From Enterococcus_K sp051713825 (GTDB taxonomy: Bacteria; Bacillota; Bacilli; Lactobacillales; Enterococcaceae): DNA of 64,000 nt. The position numbers and the translations under genes were made by a program. Location: positions 558,001 through 622,000 of the forward strand of contig NZ_JBIOQR010000001.1 of assembly GCF_051713825.1 (NCBI RefSeq), given 5' to 3'. The number at the start of each line of letters is the position of its first letter. The first letter of the stretch is position 1. The notes under the pieces are model-generated. The model saw nothing but the letters and a program-made list of their open reading frames with translations, made no database searches and was not told the DNA's origin. Of this stretch, positions 8,529 through 17,818 are shown in pieces.

Positions 8529-9875
8529 ATGGAGATTCTAATTATTGGGGCTTCTTTTGCTGGCGTCAGCTGTGCATTACGTGCCAGACAGCTTTACCCT
8601 AAGGCGAAAATTACCATTATTGAGAAAAATCAGGTGGTGGGATTTATTCCAAGTGGTTTTCTGCAGTATCTAACTGGGCAAGTTGCACGATTAGAAGAGG
8701 CGGTTTTTATTAAAAAAGAGGTGCTCAAAAAGGCTGGGATTGAAGTGAATTTAGGGGAGTCATTGCTTCGTTGTTTCCCTGAGCAGCATCAAATTGAGAC
8801 ATCTAAAAAAAGCTATACTTATGATCGGTTGGTACTGGCATACGGCTCAATTCAAGAGTCTCAGGTCTTACAGGTTGAAGAGTTTGAGGGACGAATGGAT
8901 GTGCCAGTAGTCTACAAAGATTTTCCCTCAGCGCAACGTTTGGCTACGGTTATTCCTGAAGTGCAGACGATTGCTATCATAGGTGCGGGGCAAGCAGGGA
9001 TGGAGGCTGCCAGCGCGTTTGTTCAAATGGGCAAACAAGTAGAAGTGTTTGAAACAATGGATTACCCCTTGTTTAAATATTTTGACCAATCATTCTTAGC
9101 GCCGTTTCTAGCTTCGTTGGAACAGGTGAAAGGACTTCGTTTGCATTGTAACACCAGTGTTAATCAAATCCGCCAAACGCAAACGCAGTCTCAAATACCT
9201 AAAACTGTTTTTGAGGTGCAGACGCATTCGCTAACACAATTGAGTGATTTGGTTTTTACCATGGTGAATGTCCGGCCAAAAGCCAATCCGTTGAATCAGG
9301 TTTTTGAAAGTCATAGTGATTACACCATAAAGACGGATGCCTATTTAGAAACCTCTCAGGCAGATGTGTTTGCGGTAGGGGATTTGATTCAAATTCCAGC
9401 TCTTGCTTTAAAGGAGAAAACGTACATGCCGCTAATTAATAATGCGGTTCGTTCTGGAATGGCCGCAGCAGAAAATTTGAAACAGAAAACGAAGGTCTTT
9501 AAAGGTGGGTTACGAACGATTGGTACGCAGCTATTTGGCTGGTATTTGGCGAGTACCGGACTTCTGGAAGCAGAAGCGTTTAACTACCCAGGCAAAATTG
9601 CGACAAAAAGTTATCAGCTGTCTGCCCGTTTATTTAGTACGGAGGTTATCTATTGTAAAGTGACATTTGATGAAACAACTCATGAGGTATTAGGGGTGCA
9701 GTTACTTTCTAAAACCAATTGTTTGGAAAAAATTAATACGGCTGCTTTGGCGATTGAAACAAAGCGAACATTGGAAGAATTAGCGCAAAAAGATTACTTT
9801 TTCCAACCAAGATATACACCTGTATTTGATATACTCAATCATTTGGGATTAGGGAGTGATCGCGATGAGGTTTGA
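8529..9875 (+). CDS. FAD-dependent NADH peroxidase/oxidase-like flavoprotein without the redox cysteine
   Basis: A 448-residue two-dinucleotide-domain flavoprotein. The FAD motif is at the extreme N-terminus (IIGASFAG), the NADH motif at about residues 153-160 (AIIGAGQAGMEAA), and the second FAD contact is ADVFAVGDLI. In NADH oxidases and peroxidases the active cysteine lies in a segment like FLSCGMQLYL; here the matching segment reads FIPSGFLQYLTG, with no cysteine. A Cys-sulfenic peroxidase reaction is therefore unlikely, and the electron acceptor is unknown. I chose the ATG 9 nt after GAGGAG over the GTG just before it. The 3' end overlaps the next gene by 11 bp, so it is probably translated together with the Mga-like regulator. 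Confidence 0.8.
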   Translation: MEILIIGASFAGVSCALRARQLYPKAKITIIEKNQVVGFIPSGFLQYLTGQVARLEEAVFIKKEVLKKAGIEVNLGESLLRCFPEQHQIETSKKSYTYDRLVLAYGSIQESQVLQVEEFEGRMDVPVVYKDFPSAQRLATVIPEVQTIAIIGAGQAGMEAASAFVQMGKQVEVFETMDYPLFKYFDQSFLAPFLASLEQVKGLRLHCNTSVNQIRQTQTQSQIPKTVFEVQTHSLTQLSDLVFTMVNVRPKANPLNQVFESHSDYTIKTDAYLETSQADVFAVGDLIQIPALALKEKTYMPLINNAVRSGMAAAENLKQKTKVFKGGLRTIGTQLFGWYLASTGLLEAEAFNYPGKIATKSYQLSARLFSTEVIYCKVTFDETTHEVLGVQLLSKTNCLEKINTAALAIETKRTLEELAQKDYFFQPRYTPVFDILNHLGLGSDRDEV

Positions 9876-11301
9876 GGAATTACTCGAGAAAAAAGAGGCG
9901 AAACAAATTGGTTTACTTAAAACATTAGTCATGAGTGGGGGCAAACAACCTATCCAAGAGATGGCTGTCCGTTTGGAGGTTACCAAAAAATCAGTCGAAA
10001 ATTACGTTGAGGACCTGCAGCTGTTTTTAAGACGCTATCAACAAAAATGTCAATTAAATTATAATGGCTATTATCTGTCTTTTTCGATGGTGCCTGATTT
10101 TTCGATTAGTGAAATTGAATTTCAGTTTTATCAAGAAGCACCCAAGTTTCAAATCTTATTAACCCTTATTCAAGAACGGGAGATTGCTTTTGTGCGTGTT
10201 TCTCAAGAGCTTCAAATCAGCGAGTCGTCCTTGTCGCGCAAAATTAAAGAACTAAATTTATTGTTGAAGGAATTTGATTTGACGATTTGGCAAGGGAAAC
10301 TTGAGGGGGAAGAAGCCCAGATTCGCTATTTTTATTTTCAGCTACTGTGGTACATGGGCAATCCGATTGATGAAACTTCTGAGCGGAACAAGCGCTACGT
10401 GGAGAATATTGAGCGGGGACTGGAAATTTGTTTGAGGCCCGAAGCCAAAAAGCGTGTGTTATTGTGGTTAAAAATTACTAAGCTACGATTAAATATCCCC
10501 AACCAAACCTTTAAAGGGTTGAATAAAAAATTTCAGCCGTATCTAAAGGATCCAATGTATCAAAAGCTGAAACAAATTGTTTATCGTTCATTTGGTTATT
10601 ATGCAGTGGAGATTCGTGAAGAGGAGGCTATGCTCCATTTTTGTTTTCTATTAAGTATGTCTATTTTGTCGGAAGAAGAGTTTCGTACTTATTCTTTGTC
10701 ACGTTCTCGTTTTACGCCAACTGGTCTAGTAGATACGTTGATTTTAGAGAATATTCTTCGGTTTTATCGGCCGACCAAAGTTCACCATGAAGTTGAAGCA
10801 TTATGTTATTACTATTTGGCGCAGATTCATCCGCAGCTGTACTTTTTTAAAGGAGATGTGGAGGTCTATAATCGCGAAAATATTTGGGCAATGGAACAGG
10901 AGTTGTCTAGTCGAGATATGAAAGGCTTGTGCCAAAAGCTTTTAGGCATCACGCAAGAGGAATTTCTATTGCCTGCAGATGAACAAAACAGTTTGCTTGC
11001 GATGACTGCGGTCAAATATTTGAGTGTACTAGCTATTTTAGACTTTCAAATGAACCGTGATGTACGCGTGGGCATTCATTTGAAGATGGAACCCTTATTT
11101 AAAAACGCGACGATTACTATGCTGATTTTGCACTTAAAGAGCTTGAATGGCGTAGTGGTGGAGGAATGTCGAGAAGGCCAAGCGTATGATTTGATTATCA
11201 GCAATGAAAAACTACATACTCACGCCCCAGTCTACTATTTTTCAGAGCTTGGAACAAAATATGATATCGCGCAAATTAAGAAGCTTATTCGAGACCTTTA
11301 A
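9865..11301 (+). CDS. Mga/AtxA-like transcriptional regulator
   Basis: A 478-residue cytoplasmic DNA-binding protein. Two helix-turn-helix regions are visible: about residues 20-55 (IQEMAVRLEVTKKSVENYVEDL) and about 95-130 (AFVRVSQELQISESSLSRKIKEL), the paired arrangement of Mga/AtxA-type regulators. A long helical middle, likely PRD-like, and a C-terminal EIIB-like part follow. I chose the ATG with AGGGAG 8 nt upstream; an earlier in-frame GTG at 9856 has poorer spacing. It overlaps the flavoprotein gene and lies directly upstream of glpKOF in the same direction, so it may control the glycerol operon, perhaps through the palindrome at 11377-11386. That link is inference. Confidence 0.78.
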   Translation: MRFEELLEKKEAKQIGLLKTLVMSGGKQPIQEMAVRLEVTKKSVENYVEDLQLFLRRYQQKCQLNYNGYYLSFSMVPDFSISEIEFQFYQEAPKFQILLTLIQEREIAFVRVSQELQISESSLSRKIKELNLLLKEFDLTIWQGKLEGEEAQIRYFYFQLLWYMGNPIDETSERNKRYVENIERGLEICLRPEAKKRVLLWLKITKLRLNIPNQTFKGLNKKFQPYLKDPMYQKLKQIVYRSFGYYAVEIREEEAMLHFCFLLSMSILSEEEFRTYSLSRSRFTPTGLVDTLILENILRFYRPTKVHHEVEALCYYYLAQIHPQLYFFKGDVEVYNRENIWAMEQELSSRDMKGLCQKLLGITQEEFLLPADEQNSLLAMTAVKYLSVLAILDFQMNRDVRVGIHLKMEPLFKNATITMLILHLKSLNGVVVEECREGQAYDLIISNEKLHTHAPVYYFSELGTKYDIAQIKKLIRDL

Positions 11302-11362
11302 AAAGATCTTGAATAGGCTTTTTGTCAACATTCCGTCAAAAAATTTCAAAAAATAAAAAAAA

Positions 11363-11422
11363 CTGACAGTATCGGTCAATCGATTGGTTGTACTATATGG
11401 GCATAGAAAGAAAACGTTAACA
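11363..11422 (+). promoter_or_regulatory. glpKOF upstream control region with cre site and palindrome
   Basis: A cre box for CcpA lies at 11409-11422 (AGAAAACGTTAACA, 13 of 14 matches to TGWAANCGNTNWCA), just before the glpK ribosome-binding site. The perfect palindrome CAATCGATTG is at 11377-11386 and could be an operator. TACTAT at 11391 may be the -10 box, but no well-spaced -35 is seen, which would suit an activator-dependent promoter. Catabolite repression of glycerol genes by CcpA is established for related bacteria. Confidence 0.7.
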
Positions 11423-11441
11423 AAAAAAGGAGAAGATCGTT

Positions 11442-12962
11442 ATGACAGAGAAAAAATACATTATGGCAATTGATCAAGGAACAACTAGTTCACGAGCAAT
11501 TATTTTTGACAAAGAAGGAAAAAATGTCGGGAGTTCTCAAAAAGAGTTTACCCAGTATTTTCCAAATTCTGGTTGGGTAGAGCACAATGCCAATGAGATT
11601 TGGAATTCTGTTCAGTCGGTTATTGCAGGAGCTTTTATTGAATCAGGAATTAAACCAAGTGAAGTCGCAGGAATTGGGATTACCAACCAACGTGAAACAA
11701 CGGTTATCTGGGACAAAACAACGGGCTTACCAATTTATAACGCAGTCGTTTGGCAGTCTCGCCAGTCTTCACCGATTGCAGATGAATTAATTACTAATGG
11801 GCATAAAGAGTTATTGCATAAAAAGACTGGTTTAGTAGTTGATGCGTATTTTTCAGCGACGAAAATTCGTTGGATCTTAGATAATGTTGAAGGTGCTCAA
11901 GAGCGGGCAGAAAAAGGTGAACTGCTTTTTGGAACGATTGATTCTTGGTTGGTTTGGAAATTAACAGATGGTCAAGCACACGTGACGGATTATTCGAATG
12001 CGAGTCGGACCATGTTATACAATATCCACGATTTACAGTGGGATAAAGAAATTTTGGAGCTATTGAATATTCCTGAAGTAATGTTGCCAGAAGTGAAAAG
12101 TAACTCAGAAGTTTACGGGTACACACAAAGCTATCATTTTTACGGAAGTGAAGTACCAATTGCAGGAATGGCTGGTGACCAACAAGCTGCCTTATTTGGT
12201 CAAATGGGCTTTGAACCAGGAATGGTCAAAAACACGTATGGAACGGGTTCGTTTATCGTGATGAATACAGGGGAAAAACCACAACTTTCTTCCAATAATT
12301 TGTTGACGACGATTGGTTACGGTATTAATGGGAAGGTTTACTACGCGTTAGAAGGGAGTATCTTCGTTGCTGGTTCAGCGATTCAGTGGTTGCGTGATGG
12401 CTTGCGTATGATTGATTCTTCTGCTGAATCAGAGGAAATTGCAGCTAAAGCGACAGGTGGTAATGAAGTGTATGTCGTCCCTGCCTTTACAGGACTGGGC
12501 GCACCTTACTGGGATTCAGATGCACGAGGCGCCGTTTACGGATTGACTCGAGGAACGACCAAAGAGGACTTTGTGAATGCTACCTTACAGGCGGTTGCTT
12601 ATCAGTCAAGAGATGTTATTGATACGATGAAAATCGATTCTGGTATCGATATTCCTGTGTTAAAAGTAGATGGTGGCGCTGCTAAAAATAATTTGTTGAT
12701 GCAATTTCAAGCAGATATCTTAAACACGAAGGTTCAACGAGCGGCTAATCTTGAAACAACAGCCTTAGGGGCAGCCTATCTAGCAGGCTTAGCAGTTGGT
12801 TTTTGGAAGGATGTCGACGAATTAAAAGCAATGCAAAAAGAAGGCGAAATCTTTGAACCGAAGATGAAGGAAGAAGAACGTGCTGATCTGTACGAAGGTT
12901 GGAAAGAAGCTGTTGCGGCGACACAAATGTTCAAACATCGGGTAAAGAAAGAAGGGAAATAA
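11442..12962 (+). CDS. glpK: Glycerol kinase
   Basis: FGGY kinase of 506 residues that phosphorylates glycerol to sn-glycerol 3-phosphate with ATP. N-terminal MAIDQGTTSSRAI, the substrate region ITNQRETT, and the C-terminal VDGGAAKNNLLMQFQADI adenine-binding stretch are all present. His232 lies in SYHFYGSEVP, the same position as the histidine that HPr phosphorylates in enterococcal glycerol kinase, so the enzyme should be switched on by the PTS when preferred sugars are absent. AAGGAGAAG precedes the ATG. It is the first gene of glpK-glpO-glpF; the next start is 1 bp after the stop codon. A cre site lies in the leader. Confidence 0.97.
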   Translation: MTEKKYIMAIDQGTTSSRAIIFDKEGKNVGSSQKEFTQYFPNSGWVEHNANEIWNSVQSVIAGAFIESGIKPSEVAGIGITNQRETTVIWDKTTGLPIYNAVVWQSRQSSPIADELITNGHKELLHKKTGLVVDAYFSATKIRWILDNVEGAQERAEKGELLFGTIDSWLVWKLTDGQAHVTDYSNASRTMLYNIHDLQWDKEILELLNIPEVMLPEVKSNSEVYGYTQSYHFYGSEVPIAGMAGDQQAALFGQMGFEPGMVKNTYGTGSFIVMNTGEKPQLSSNNLLTTIGYGINGKVYYALEGSIFVAGSAIQWLRDGLRMIDSSAESEEIAAKATGGNEVYVVPAFTGLGAPYWDSDARGAVYGLTRGTTKEDFVNATLQAVAYQSRDVIDTMKIDSGIDIPVLKVDGGAAKNNLLMQFQADILNTKVQRAANLETTALGAAYLAGLAVGFWKDVDELKAMQKEGEIFEPKMKEEERADLYEGWKEAVAATQMFKHRVKKEGK

Positions 12963-12963
12963 T

Positions 12964-14790
12964 ATGACATTCTCATATGAAAGTCGGAAACAAGGAATTG
13001 AAACAGCTAAGAATACGACCGCAGATGTGTTGATTATTGGCGGCGGAATTACGGGGGCGGGAGTGGCGTTACAGGCAGCCGCTTCAGGTATGAAAACTGT
13101 CTTAGTCGAGATGCAGGATTTTGCAGAAGGGACATCTTCTCGATCAACCAAATTGGTTCATGGCGGGATTCGTTACCTAAAAACGTTCGATGTTGAGGTG
13201 GTTTCTGATACTGTAAAAGAGCGTGCAAATGTTCAAAAAATTGCACCTCATATTCCCAAACCAGACCCGATGCTCCTGCCTATTTACGATGAAGAAGGTG
13301 CAACCTTTACTCTATTTTCAGTGAAGGTAGCAATGGATTTATACGACAGGTTAGCGAATATCACCAACACTTCCTATGCTAACTATCTATTATCTAAAGA
13401 AGAAGTTTTGAAAAGAGAACCTCAGTTGAAACAAGAAAATCTTTTGGGTGGCGGTGTTTATCTTGATTTTAGAAATAATGATGCTCGCCTGGTGATTGAG
13501 AATATTAAGCGTGCCCATGAAGATGGTGGGATTATGCTCAGCAAAACCAAGGTGATTCGTATCACCCATGATGAAACCGGTAAGGTCAACGGAGCTGAAG
13601 TAGAAGATTGTTTAACCCATGAACGGTTTACGATTCGTGCCAATGTGGTCATCAATACTACAGGCCCGTGGTCAGATCACGTTCGCGAGCTAGATGGTAA
13701 CAACAATTTACCTAACCAAATGCGTCCAACAAAAGGGGTTCATTTGGTAGTAGATAAAGGCAGATTAAGTGTCCCTCAACCAACCTATTTTGATACAGGC
13801 AAAAATGATGGTCGAATGGTGTTTGTTGTGCCGAGAGAAGGAAAAACGTATTTTGGAACGACTGATACAGACTATACTGGAGATTTGTTGCATCCAACAG
13901 TTACGCAAGAGGATGTTGATTACTTGCTTGAAATTATCAATAGTCGCTACCCAGAGGTTCATTTGACGATTCATGATATCGAATCTAGTTGGGCAGGTCT
14001 GCGTCCATTAATCTCAGCAAATGGTGGCTCAGATTACAATGGCGGCAATAATGGTAGTTTGTCAGAGGCCGGATTTGAACGAATTGTCCAAGCAGTAGAG
14101 GCTTACCAAGCGGATGCCAGCAAAAAAGCCGAGGTTGAAAAAGCGATTAAAGAGGCGGACGCTTCTCTTGCTGAAGGCACTTTGACCACTTCTCAATTGT
14201 CACGAGGGAGTTCGTTTGAACGTTCTGACGATGGGTTGTTAACGTTAGCTGGTGGGAAAATTACAGATTATCGGTTGATGGCTGAAGGGGCTATGAAGCA
14301 TATTCAAGAAATCTTGAAAGAAGAATTTGGTCAATTATTTGAGTTGATTGATTCAGTTAATTATCCAGTCTCAGGTGGAAACCTCGACTCGAATCATGTG
14401 GACGAAGAAATGGCCAACCTAGCAAAAGAAGCCCAAAAAATTGGGTTAAACGAAGAGGATGCTTTGTATCTTGCGCACCTTTATGGCTCAAACTTACCGA
14501 AAGCTTTGACCTATAATACCTTAGTTGAAGGCTTAGACTTGCGTGAAAGTATTGCTTTAAATTATGCGCTGAACGAAGAGTTGGTTCTTACCCCAGTCGA
14601 TTATTTATTACGACGAACGAATCATATTTTATTCTTTAGAGATACCTTAGATAAAGTAAAAGAGCCAGTCGTTAACAGATTTTCTGAAGTTTATCATTGG
14701 ACAGCGGATGAAAAAATGGCGATGTATCAACAACTAGAAGCTGTTCTGATGGAATCTAATTTGACGAAGCTTAAGGAGGAAAATAACTAA
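12964..14790 (+). CDS. glpO: Alpha-glycerophosphate oxidase
   Basis: A 608-residue FAD enzyme that oxidises glycerol 3-phosphate to dihydroxyacetone phosphate with O2, releasing H2O2. Evidence is the N-terminal FAD motif IIGGGITGAGVALQAAASG, the GlpD/GlpO signature TSSRSTKLVHGGIRYL, and the C-terminal helical domain. The length exceeds GlpD dehydrogenases because of the roughly 50-residue insertion seen around residues 355-410 (SDYNGGNNGSLSEAGF onward), typical of the oxidases of lactic acid bacteria. It lies 1 bp after glpK and overlaps glpF by one base (TAATG), so the three are translated as a unit. The peroxide it makes fits with the AhpCF system further along. Confidence 0.95.
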   Translation: MTFSYESRKQGIETAKNTTADVLIIGGGITGAGVALQAAASGMKTVLVEMQDFAEGTSSRSTKLVHGGIRYLKTFDVEVVSDTVKERANVQKIAPHIPKPDPMLLPIYDEEGATFTLFSVKVAMDLYDRLANITNTSYANYLLSKEEVLKREPQLKQENLLGGGVYLDFRNNDARLVIENIKRAHEDGGIMLSKTKVIRITHDETGKVNGAEVEDCLTHERFTIRANVVINTTGPWSDHVRELDGNNNLPNQMRPTKGVHLVVDKGRLSVPQPTYFDTGKNDGRMVFVVPREGKTYFGTTDTDYTGDLLHPTVTQEDVDYLLEIINSRYPEVHLTIHDIESSWAGLRPLISANGGSDYNGGNNGSLSEAGFERIVQAVEAYQADASKKAEVEKAIKEADASLAEGTLTTSQLSRGSSFERSDDGLLTLAGGKITDYRLMAEGAMKHIQEILKEEFGQLFELIDSVNYPVSGGNLDSNHVDEEMANLAKEAQKIGLNEEDALYLAHLYGSNLPKALTYNTLVEGLDLRESIALNYALNEELVLTPVDYLLRRTNHILFFRDTLDKVKEPVVNRFSEVYHWTADEKMAMYQQLEAVLMESNLTKLKEENN

Positions 14791-15506
14791 TGAGTGATAT
14801 GACGCAGATTTTTAGTGAATTTTTAGGAACAGCGGTTTTAGTCCTGTTAGGAAGTGGTGTATGTGCTGCTTCAAACTTGAAAAAGAGTAAAGCTGAAGCA
14901 TCAGGATGGATTGTAATCGCTATGGGCTGGGCGACAGCGGTAACGATTGCGGTTTATATCTCTGGCTTTATGGGACCTGCTCATTTGAATCCAGCAGTCA
15001 CCCTTGCGATGGCTATTACTGGTAAATTCTCATGGAGTTTGGTGGCACCGTTTATCGTGGCGCAAGTATTAGGCGGTATCGTGGGTGCGGTGATGGTTTG
15101 GTTAGCTTATCTACCATTATGGGGAGAAACAAAAGATCAAGGGGCTATTTTGGGCACGTTTGCTACCGGACCAGCTGTTAGAAATTTACCTGCTAATGCG
15201 ATGACAGAAGCGATTGGTACGTTTGTTTTAGTCTTAGGTTTACTTGCTTTTGGTGAAAATAGTTTTGCAGATGGCCTGAATCCAGCCGTTGTTGGGATTT
15301 TAATTTTAGCGATTGGTCTATCTCTTGGTGGACCAACCGGCTATGCGATTAACCCAGCTCGGGACTTGGGGCCAAGAATCGCGCATCAAATTTTACCAAT
15401 CCAAAACAAAGGAACCTCTGACTGGGGATATGCTTTCGTTCCAATTGTTGGGCCTGTAATTGGCGCTGTTTTGGCCGCTGGATTGTATATGGCCTTACCT
15501 TTATAG
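14790..15506 (+). CDS. glpF: Glycerol uptake facilitator (aquaglyceroporin)
   Basis: A 238-residue MIP-family channel for glycerol entry, with six membrane segments and two half-helices. Both pore motifs are visible: NPA at residues 67-69 (HLNPAVTLAM) and NPARDLGPR at 188-196. The Asp after NPAR is the mark of glycerol facilitators as opposed to water channels. The ATG overlaps the glpO stop by one base. Downstream is a clear terminator, so this is the last gene of the operon. Confidence 0.95.
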   Translation: MSDMTQIFSEFLGTAVLVLLGSGVCAASNLKKSKAEASGWIVIAMGWATAVTIAVYISGFMGPAHLNPAVTLAMAITGKFSWSLVAPFIVAQVLGGIVGAVMVWLAYLPLWGETKDQGAILGTFATGPAVRNLPANAMTEAIGTFVLVLGLLAFGENSFADGLNPAVVGILILAIGLSLGGPTGYAINPARDLGPRIAHQILPIQNKGTSDWGYAFVPIVGPVIGAVLAAGLYMALPL

Positions 15507-15538
15507 AATCCGAGTTTAAATAACGATCAAATGAAATA

Positions 15539-15586
15539 CAGCTAGAGAGGAGTCAGTTTGATTGCTCTCTCTGGTTGTATTTTTTT
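15539..15586 (+). terminator. Rho-independent terminator of glpKOF
   Basis: AGAGAGGAGTCA pairs with TGATTGCTCTCT around a short loop, followed by a T-rich tail (TTGTATTTTTTT). Confidence 0.75.
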
Positions 15587-16230
15587 AGGTTTATCTGTCT
15601 ATCTGTTTTCTAAATGCAAAAAAATTTTATGATAACTGTTGTATTGAGACTCGGTTGTTCTCAAATTAGGCGATAGTCTCTGAGAGTTTTTTACAATTTT
15701 TTTCATTTTGATTGTGAGCAGAACCCTGTCGATTATTTTGAGCAAAAGTATTCACTTTTCCTTAGTTTACAGTGATTCACATGGAGGAGACCTCCCCTAG
15801 CTCAAGACAGCACATAATTCATAAGGACGCCTTATGTCTGAGAATGTTTCTTGCTCAGGTGTAACTTTGCGATTATTGCCAGAGCGGTGATCACAGCGGA
15901 GAGCATCAACTTCCTATCTGGCAAATTTAGATACGATTTGTGGCAGATACTTTGTAGCAAATTTTGTTAGGTTTACAATTTCCGAATTTTTTAGTCCTCC
16001 CCTCGTAAAGCAATAACTTCTAATCGTCTATAAATTTTTTTCATGTATTCACGGACTTGTCCCCTGTGTAAAAATTGAGGGAATAACTAACGAATGACAA
16101 AAAAGAAAGCGCTTGTTTATTTTGATAAACGTGCGTATAATGAAGGGGAATTGGAAAGGAGAGTTAAGTAGATATTCTTTGGCAGAGAGAACTTTTTTGA
16201 AATATAATTTATGAAAATGGAGGTATCTGT
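15587..16230. other. Intergenic region between glpF and the secreted-protein gene
   Basis: No coding frame was found. A second terminator-like pairing (GAGACT at 15646 with AGTCTC at 15675, then T6) and an inverted repeat around 15879-15925 (TTGCCA/TGGCAA) are visible but weak. The only convincing signal is the promoter at 16113-16141. Confidence 0.5.
16104..16141 (+). promoter_or_regulatory. SigmaA-type promoter with possible cre site
   Basis: TTGTTT (16113-16118), a 17-bp spacer and TATAAT (16136-16141). A palindromic AAGCGCTT overlaps the -35 box within 16104-16117 and resembles the centre of a cre site, but it matches only 10 of 14 consensus positions. Confidence 0.6.
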
Positions 16231-16944
16231 ATGAAAAAGATTATGAAAACAGCTACAATGGTTATAGGAATGACAATTTTACTATTAGTTCAGGCTGTAA
16301 CAGTTAATGCGAATGAAATGTCTCCATCGAATATAAAAGAGTATAGTGAATTAAAGGATAGCATAATTGGAAATGAAAATGTTGAAATTGAACAAACTAT
16401 AGCCAAAAATGGCATGGTTGGAATTAATATAACCAGATATTTTCCAATGAATGATATAGATCATGGTTCTTTGAATAATGTAGGGACCTCATATGCTGTT
16501 ACGCTCTCCTTGGGAAACGTTTCGAAAGGTGAGTATATGTCAAAAGGGTTTGGATCTTTTGAAGGTGGGAATGTAGTCGATTATGGAGGTGTTGTTACTA
16601 AAATTGATTGGACTTCAGATACTTGGAGTGGATTAACACTATATGGAATGACCAAGATTTATGCAAGAGCGATTACTGCTCCTAATTGTGGCTTAAATAG
16701 TCAAGCAGAATTTGCGGTTGCTCAGCTAGGCTTTAATCCAAATACTGGGTTTAATACGTTCCAAGAGAGTTGGGCGTTTACAATAAAAGCTGGGGAGTGG
16801 TCAAGTAGCTATGTAGGATTAGACTCCGATTTTGATTTGTTAGTTTCTGATCAGTCTGGAGGGTTGCTAGAAGGCAAAACAACATGTACGTTCACTAAAG
16901 CGGGGAACAAACAATCATGTATTGCTGTCGCAAAAAAGTTTTAA
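16231..16944 (+). CDS. Secreted protein of unknown function
   Basis: 237 residues. A signal peptide is clear: MKKIMKTATM, a hydrophobic core and a likely cut after VNA (about residue 27). The mature part is about 210 residues, rich in Gly, Ser, Thr and aromatic residues, with three cysteines (one mid-protein in APNCGLN and two near the C-terminus in TTCTF and QSCIAV). It has no sorting motif or membrane anchor, so it is probably released. I do not recognise the family. It follows a good promoter and a GGAGGT ribosome-binding site inside the leader AATGGAGGTATCT. The next gene, a lipoprotein 54 bp downstream, has the same leader. Confidence 0.75.
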   Translation: MKKIMKTATMVIGMTILLLVQAVTVNANEMSPSNIKEYSELKDSIIGNENVEIEQTIAKNGMVGINITRYFPMNDIDHGSLNNVGTSYAVTLSLGNVSKGEYMSKGFGSFEGGNVVDYGGVVTKIDWTSDTWSGLTLYGMTKIYARAITAPNCGLNSQAEFAVAQLGFNPNTGFNTFQESWAFTIKAGEWSSSYVGLDSDFDLLVSDQSGGLLEGKTTCTFTKAGNKQSCIAVAKKF

Positions 16945-16998
16945 CTAGAATCGAGTGATGTAGAGATTCTGGCGAATGGCTAAAAATGGAGGTATCTA

Positions 16999-17493
16999 GT
17001 GGGAAAAATTTGTAAGGTTTGTGTAGGGATGCTAGTTATCGTACTAGTTTCTGGTTGTACACCAAAAAAAAAGTCAGATGTGATGCACGATACTAGCACT
17101 AGTAGTAAAGAAATCTCTGATTCAGACGAGAAAGAAATTCAAATTGACTTGGATTATCTGAGTGAAGATGGTTCAAAGAGTCCAATTGCTGACAATGTTG
17201 TAGAGCTAGAAAGGCTAAAAGGAAATAGTCTTCAGTTTACAGTTGATTATATCAGTCAAGATTATTGGACCTCTGTCTATATAGACGATGAACTTATTTC
17301 TGGGCCATCGAGAGCCGTTAAGCTTGAACAAGGAGTTAGGTTCGACGAGTTGGGAAGAATTTCCGAGTTACTTCTTAGTATAGGTCGTCATTCAGTAGTG
17401 GCTGCTCAATATGAGACAAACGAACGATTCGAAAATTTTTCTAAAGCCCAAGTAATTAAGTTTTCAAAGTATAACTATATTGTTGTAAACTAA
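16999..17493 (+). CDS. Putative lipoprotein of unknown function
   Basis: 164 residues from a GTG start. A lipoprotein signal is visible: charged start, hydrophobic stretch and lipobox VSGC with Cys at about residue 20, then a Ser/Asp/Lys-rich linker and a roughly 110-residue domain (from about LDYLSEDGS). No known family was recognised. The GTG start is supported by the same AATGGAGGTATCT leader used by the gene upstream. The two genes are probably co-transcribed and may form a partner pair, one secreted and one membrane-tethered. A strong terminator follows. Confidence 0.7.
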   Translation: MGKICKVCVGMLVIVLVSGCTPKKKSDVMHDTSTSSKEISDSDEKEIQIDLDYLSEDGSKSPIADNVVELERLKGNSLQFTVDYISQDYWTSVYIDDELISGPSRAVKLEQGVRFDELGRISELLLSIGRHSVVAAQYETNERFENFSKAQVIKFSKYNYIVVN

Positions 17494-17561
17494 TGAGCAT
17501 GAAAAAGAAAGTTCAAAAAGTCAGGTTTTTCTGAGTGAAATCATCTTTTTGAAGAGGTAGT

Positions 17562-17624
17562 AAATAGAAAATGAGTCTTCGGTTAAGGAAAGTTCTTAAT
17601 AGAAGACTCATTTTCTATTTTTGT
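17562..17624. terminator. Strong rho-independent terminator
   Basis: AATAGAAAATGAGTCTTC pairs with GAAGACTCATTTTCTATT, an 18-bp stem followed by T5. It closes the secreted-protein/lipoprotein unit. Confidence 0.85.
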
Positions 17625-17764
17625 ACGATGATTGCTTTTACTAAAGGTGCTTTATTGCAGAACGACTAAAAATAAAGCATAGGTAAGAAGAGAGGATGTT
17701 GAATAGGTGGCTCATCGCAGGATAGATAAGTAGTATTTTTTTATCAACTTCCTTTACGCGTTCT

Positions 17765-17792
17765 TTGTTCCCCAGGGTTCCTATGATAAAAT
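17765..17792 (+). promoter_or_regulatory. Possible promoter of the ABC-2 exporter operon
   Basis: TTGTTC, a 16-bp spacer and TAAAAT, followed by AAGGAGA. The gap between the terminator and here (17625-17764) shows no other feature. Confidence 0.35.
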
Positions 17793-17818
17793 AAGGAGAT
17801 AGAATAGAAGCAGAACGA

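Noticed and set aside
8332..8529. Short open frame of 65 codons before the flavoprotein gene
   Set aside because: No ribosome-binding site, odd composition and no family resemblance; probably intergenic.
11794..13974. Several antisense open frames within glpK and glpO
   Set aside because: They are shadows of strongly coding genes on the plus strand; no starts with ribosome-binding sites.
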